In this document: piece after piece, positions 63,877 to 64,000 of the stretch
Layout of the letters: the number at the start of each line of letters is the position of its first letter
Numbering within the stretch: the first letter of the stretch is position 1
The notes under the pieces: generated by a model
What the model was told of the DNA's origin: nothing
Database searches by the model: none
The model's input: the letters and a program-made list of their open reading frames with translations, nothing else
Assembly: GCF_019061305.1 (NCBI RefSeq)
Contig: NZ_JAHQZT010000001.1
Location: forward strand, 1-64,000
Length of the DNA: 64,000 nucleotides
Source of the DNA: Marinobacterium weihaiense
GTDB lineage: Bacteria > Pseudomonadota > Gammaproteobacteria > Pseudomonadales > Balneatricaceae
Direction of reading: 5' to 3'
Position numbers and translations under genes: made by a program

Positions 63877-64000
63877 TTGAGTGATAACCACCCCAAAAGC
63901 CCGCATTCGCTGGCAGAGCAGCTGATTACCGTCGCTCGCGAAAGCGCTCTGATTCTGTTGATCGGTGCCAACCTGTTCCTGCTGCTATCGCTGATTGGGT
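63877..64000 (+). CDS. ftsK: DNA translocase FtsK, N-terminal start (partial)
   Basis: Only the first 41 residues are present. TTG 63877 follows AAGGA by 9 bases and starts MSDNHPKSPHSLAEQLITVA, leading into the first transmembrane helix (SALILLIGANLFLLLSLIG). This is the usual N-terminus of FtsK. Its place divergent from trxB, next to aat, is conserved in pseudomonads and relatives, which is the main support for the name; no motor domain is inside the window. Confidence 0.82.
   Translation, partial: MSDNHPKSPHSLAEQLITVARESALILLIGANLFLLLSLIG

Overview
The window looks like a piece of chromosome from a marine-type gammaproteobacterium of the Oceanospirillaceae/Pseudomonas side of the class. 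The right third carries the conserved block purB, hflD, mnmA, nudJ, rluE, cspD, clpS, clpA, infA, bpt, aat, trxB, ftsK. The isocitrate lyase is the long (531 aa) Pseudomonas-type form. I cannot fix the genus. I saw no rRNA, tRNA, CRISPR array or intact insertion sequence.

Region 1 (1-17738) is a catabolic locus for a CoA-activated, probably cyclic or branched carboxylic acid. It starts with the 3' end of etfA, then a LuxR-type regulator and a TtuC/DmlA-type decarboxylating dehydrogenase. A plus-strand operon follows: SDR, MaoC-DUF35 fusion, a gutted acyl-CoA dehydrogenase, and two intact acyl-CoA dehydrogenases. A minus-strand pair encodes an old-yellow-enzyme dienoyl-CoA reductase and a meta-cleavage-type C-C hydrolase. 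A second plus-strand operon encodes a FATP-type acyl-CoA synthetase, an SCP-x/Ltp2-like thiolase-fold lyase and a DUF35-MaoC fusion. An IpdC-like 2-nitropropane-dioxygenase-family reductase ends the region. The pieces match the logic of steroid or bile-acid side-chain and ring catabolism: ligation to CoA, dehydrogenation into ETF, hydration, retro-aldol cleavage, ring opening. The substrate is not proven. A lone PD-(D/E)XK nuclease sits inside the locus. Two of the promoters share an identical 12-bp core (TCCATTTGGACG) followed at exactly the same spacing by TGCCTA, which points to a common activator, most simply the LuxR-type protein.

Region 2 (17749-25326) is a five-gene minus-strand operon with overlapping or nearly touching genes: SWIM zinc finger, DUF5691, MoxR-type AAA ATPase, DUF5682, VWA. 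This is a recurring but uncharacterised bacterial gene set. The DUF5682 protein carries two histidine motifs reminiscent of the TraB/TIKI/EreA/ChaN superfamily. Two unrecognised exported proteins follow, then an AT-rich stretch with a decayed reading frame (27228-28013).

Region 3 (28014-46975) is mixed metabolism: a nitronate-monooxygenase-like protein with an MFS exporter and LysR regulator, a DUF4399 periplasmic protein, a LysR regulator divergent from ydiJ (D-2-hydroxyglutarate dehydrogenase), rraA, an EAL-HDOD protein, the ylqF GTPase with a small basic partner, a YhiN-type flavoprotein, a crotonase, endonuclease I, a B12/radical-SAM protein and aceA.

Region 4 (46976-64000) is housekeeping: roxA, trmJ, an HD phosphohydrolase, purB, a SorAB-like sulfite dehydrogenase pair inserted between purB and hflD, mnmA, nudJ, moaE, rluE and cspD. 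Next comes the N-degron pathway in one block (clpS and clpA on one strand, bpt and aat on the other), then trxB and the start of ftsK. The icd gene that follows rluE in Escherichia coli is absent here.
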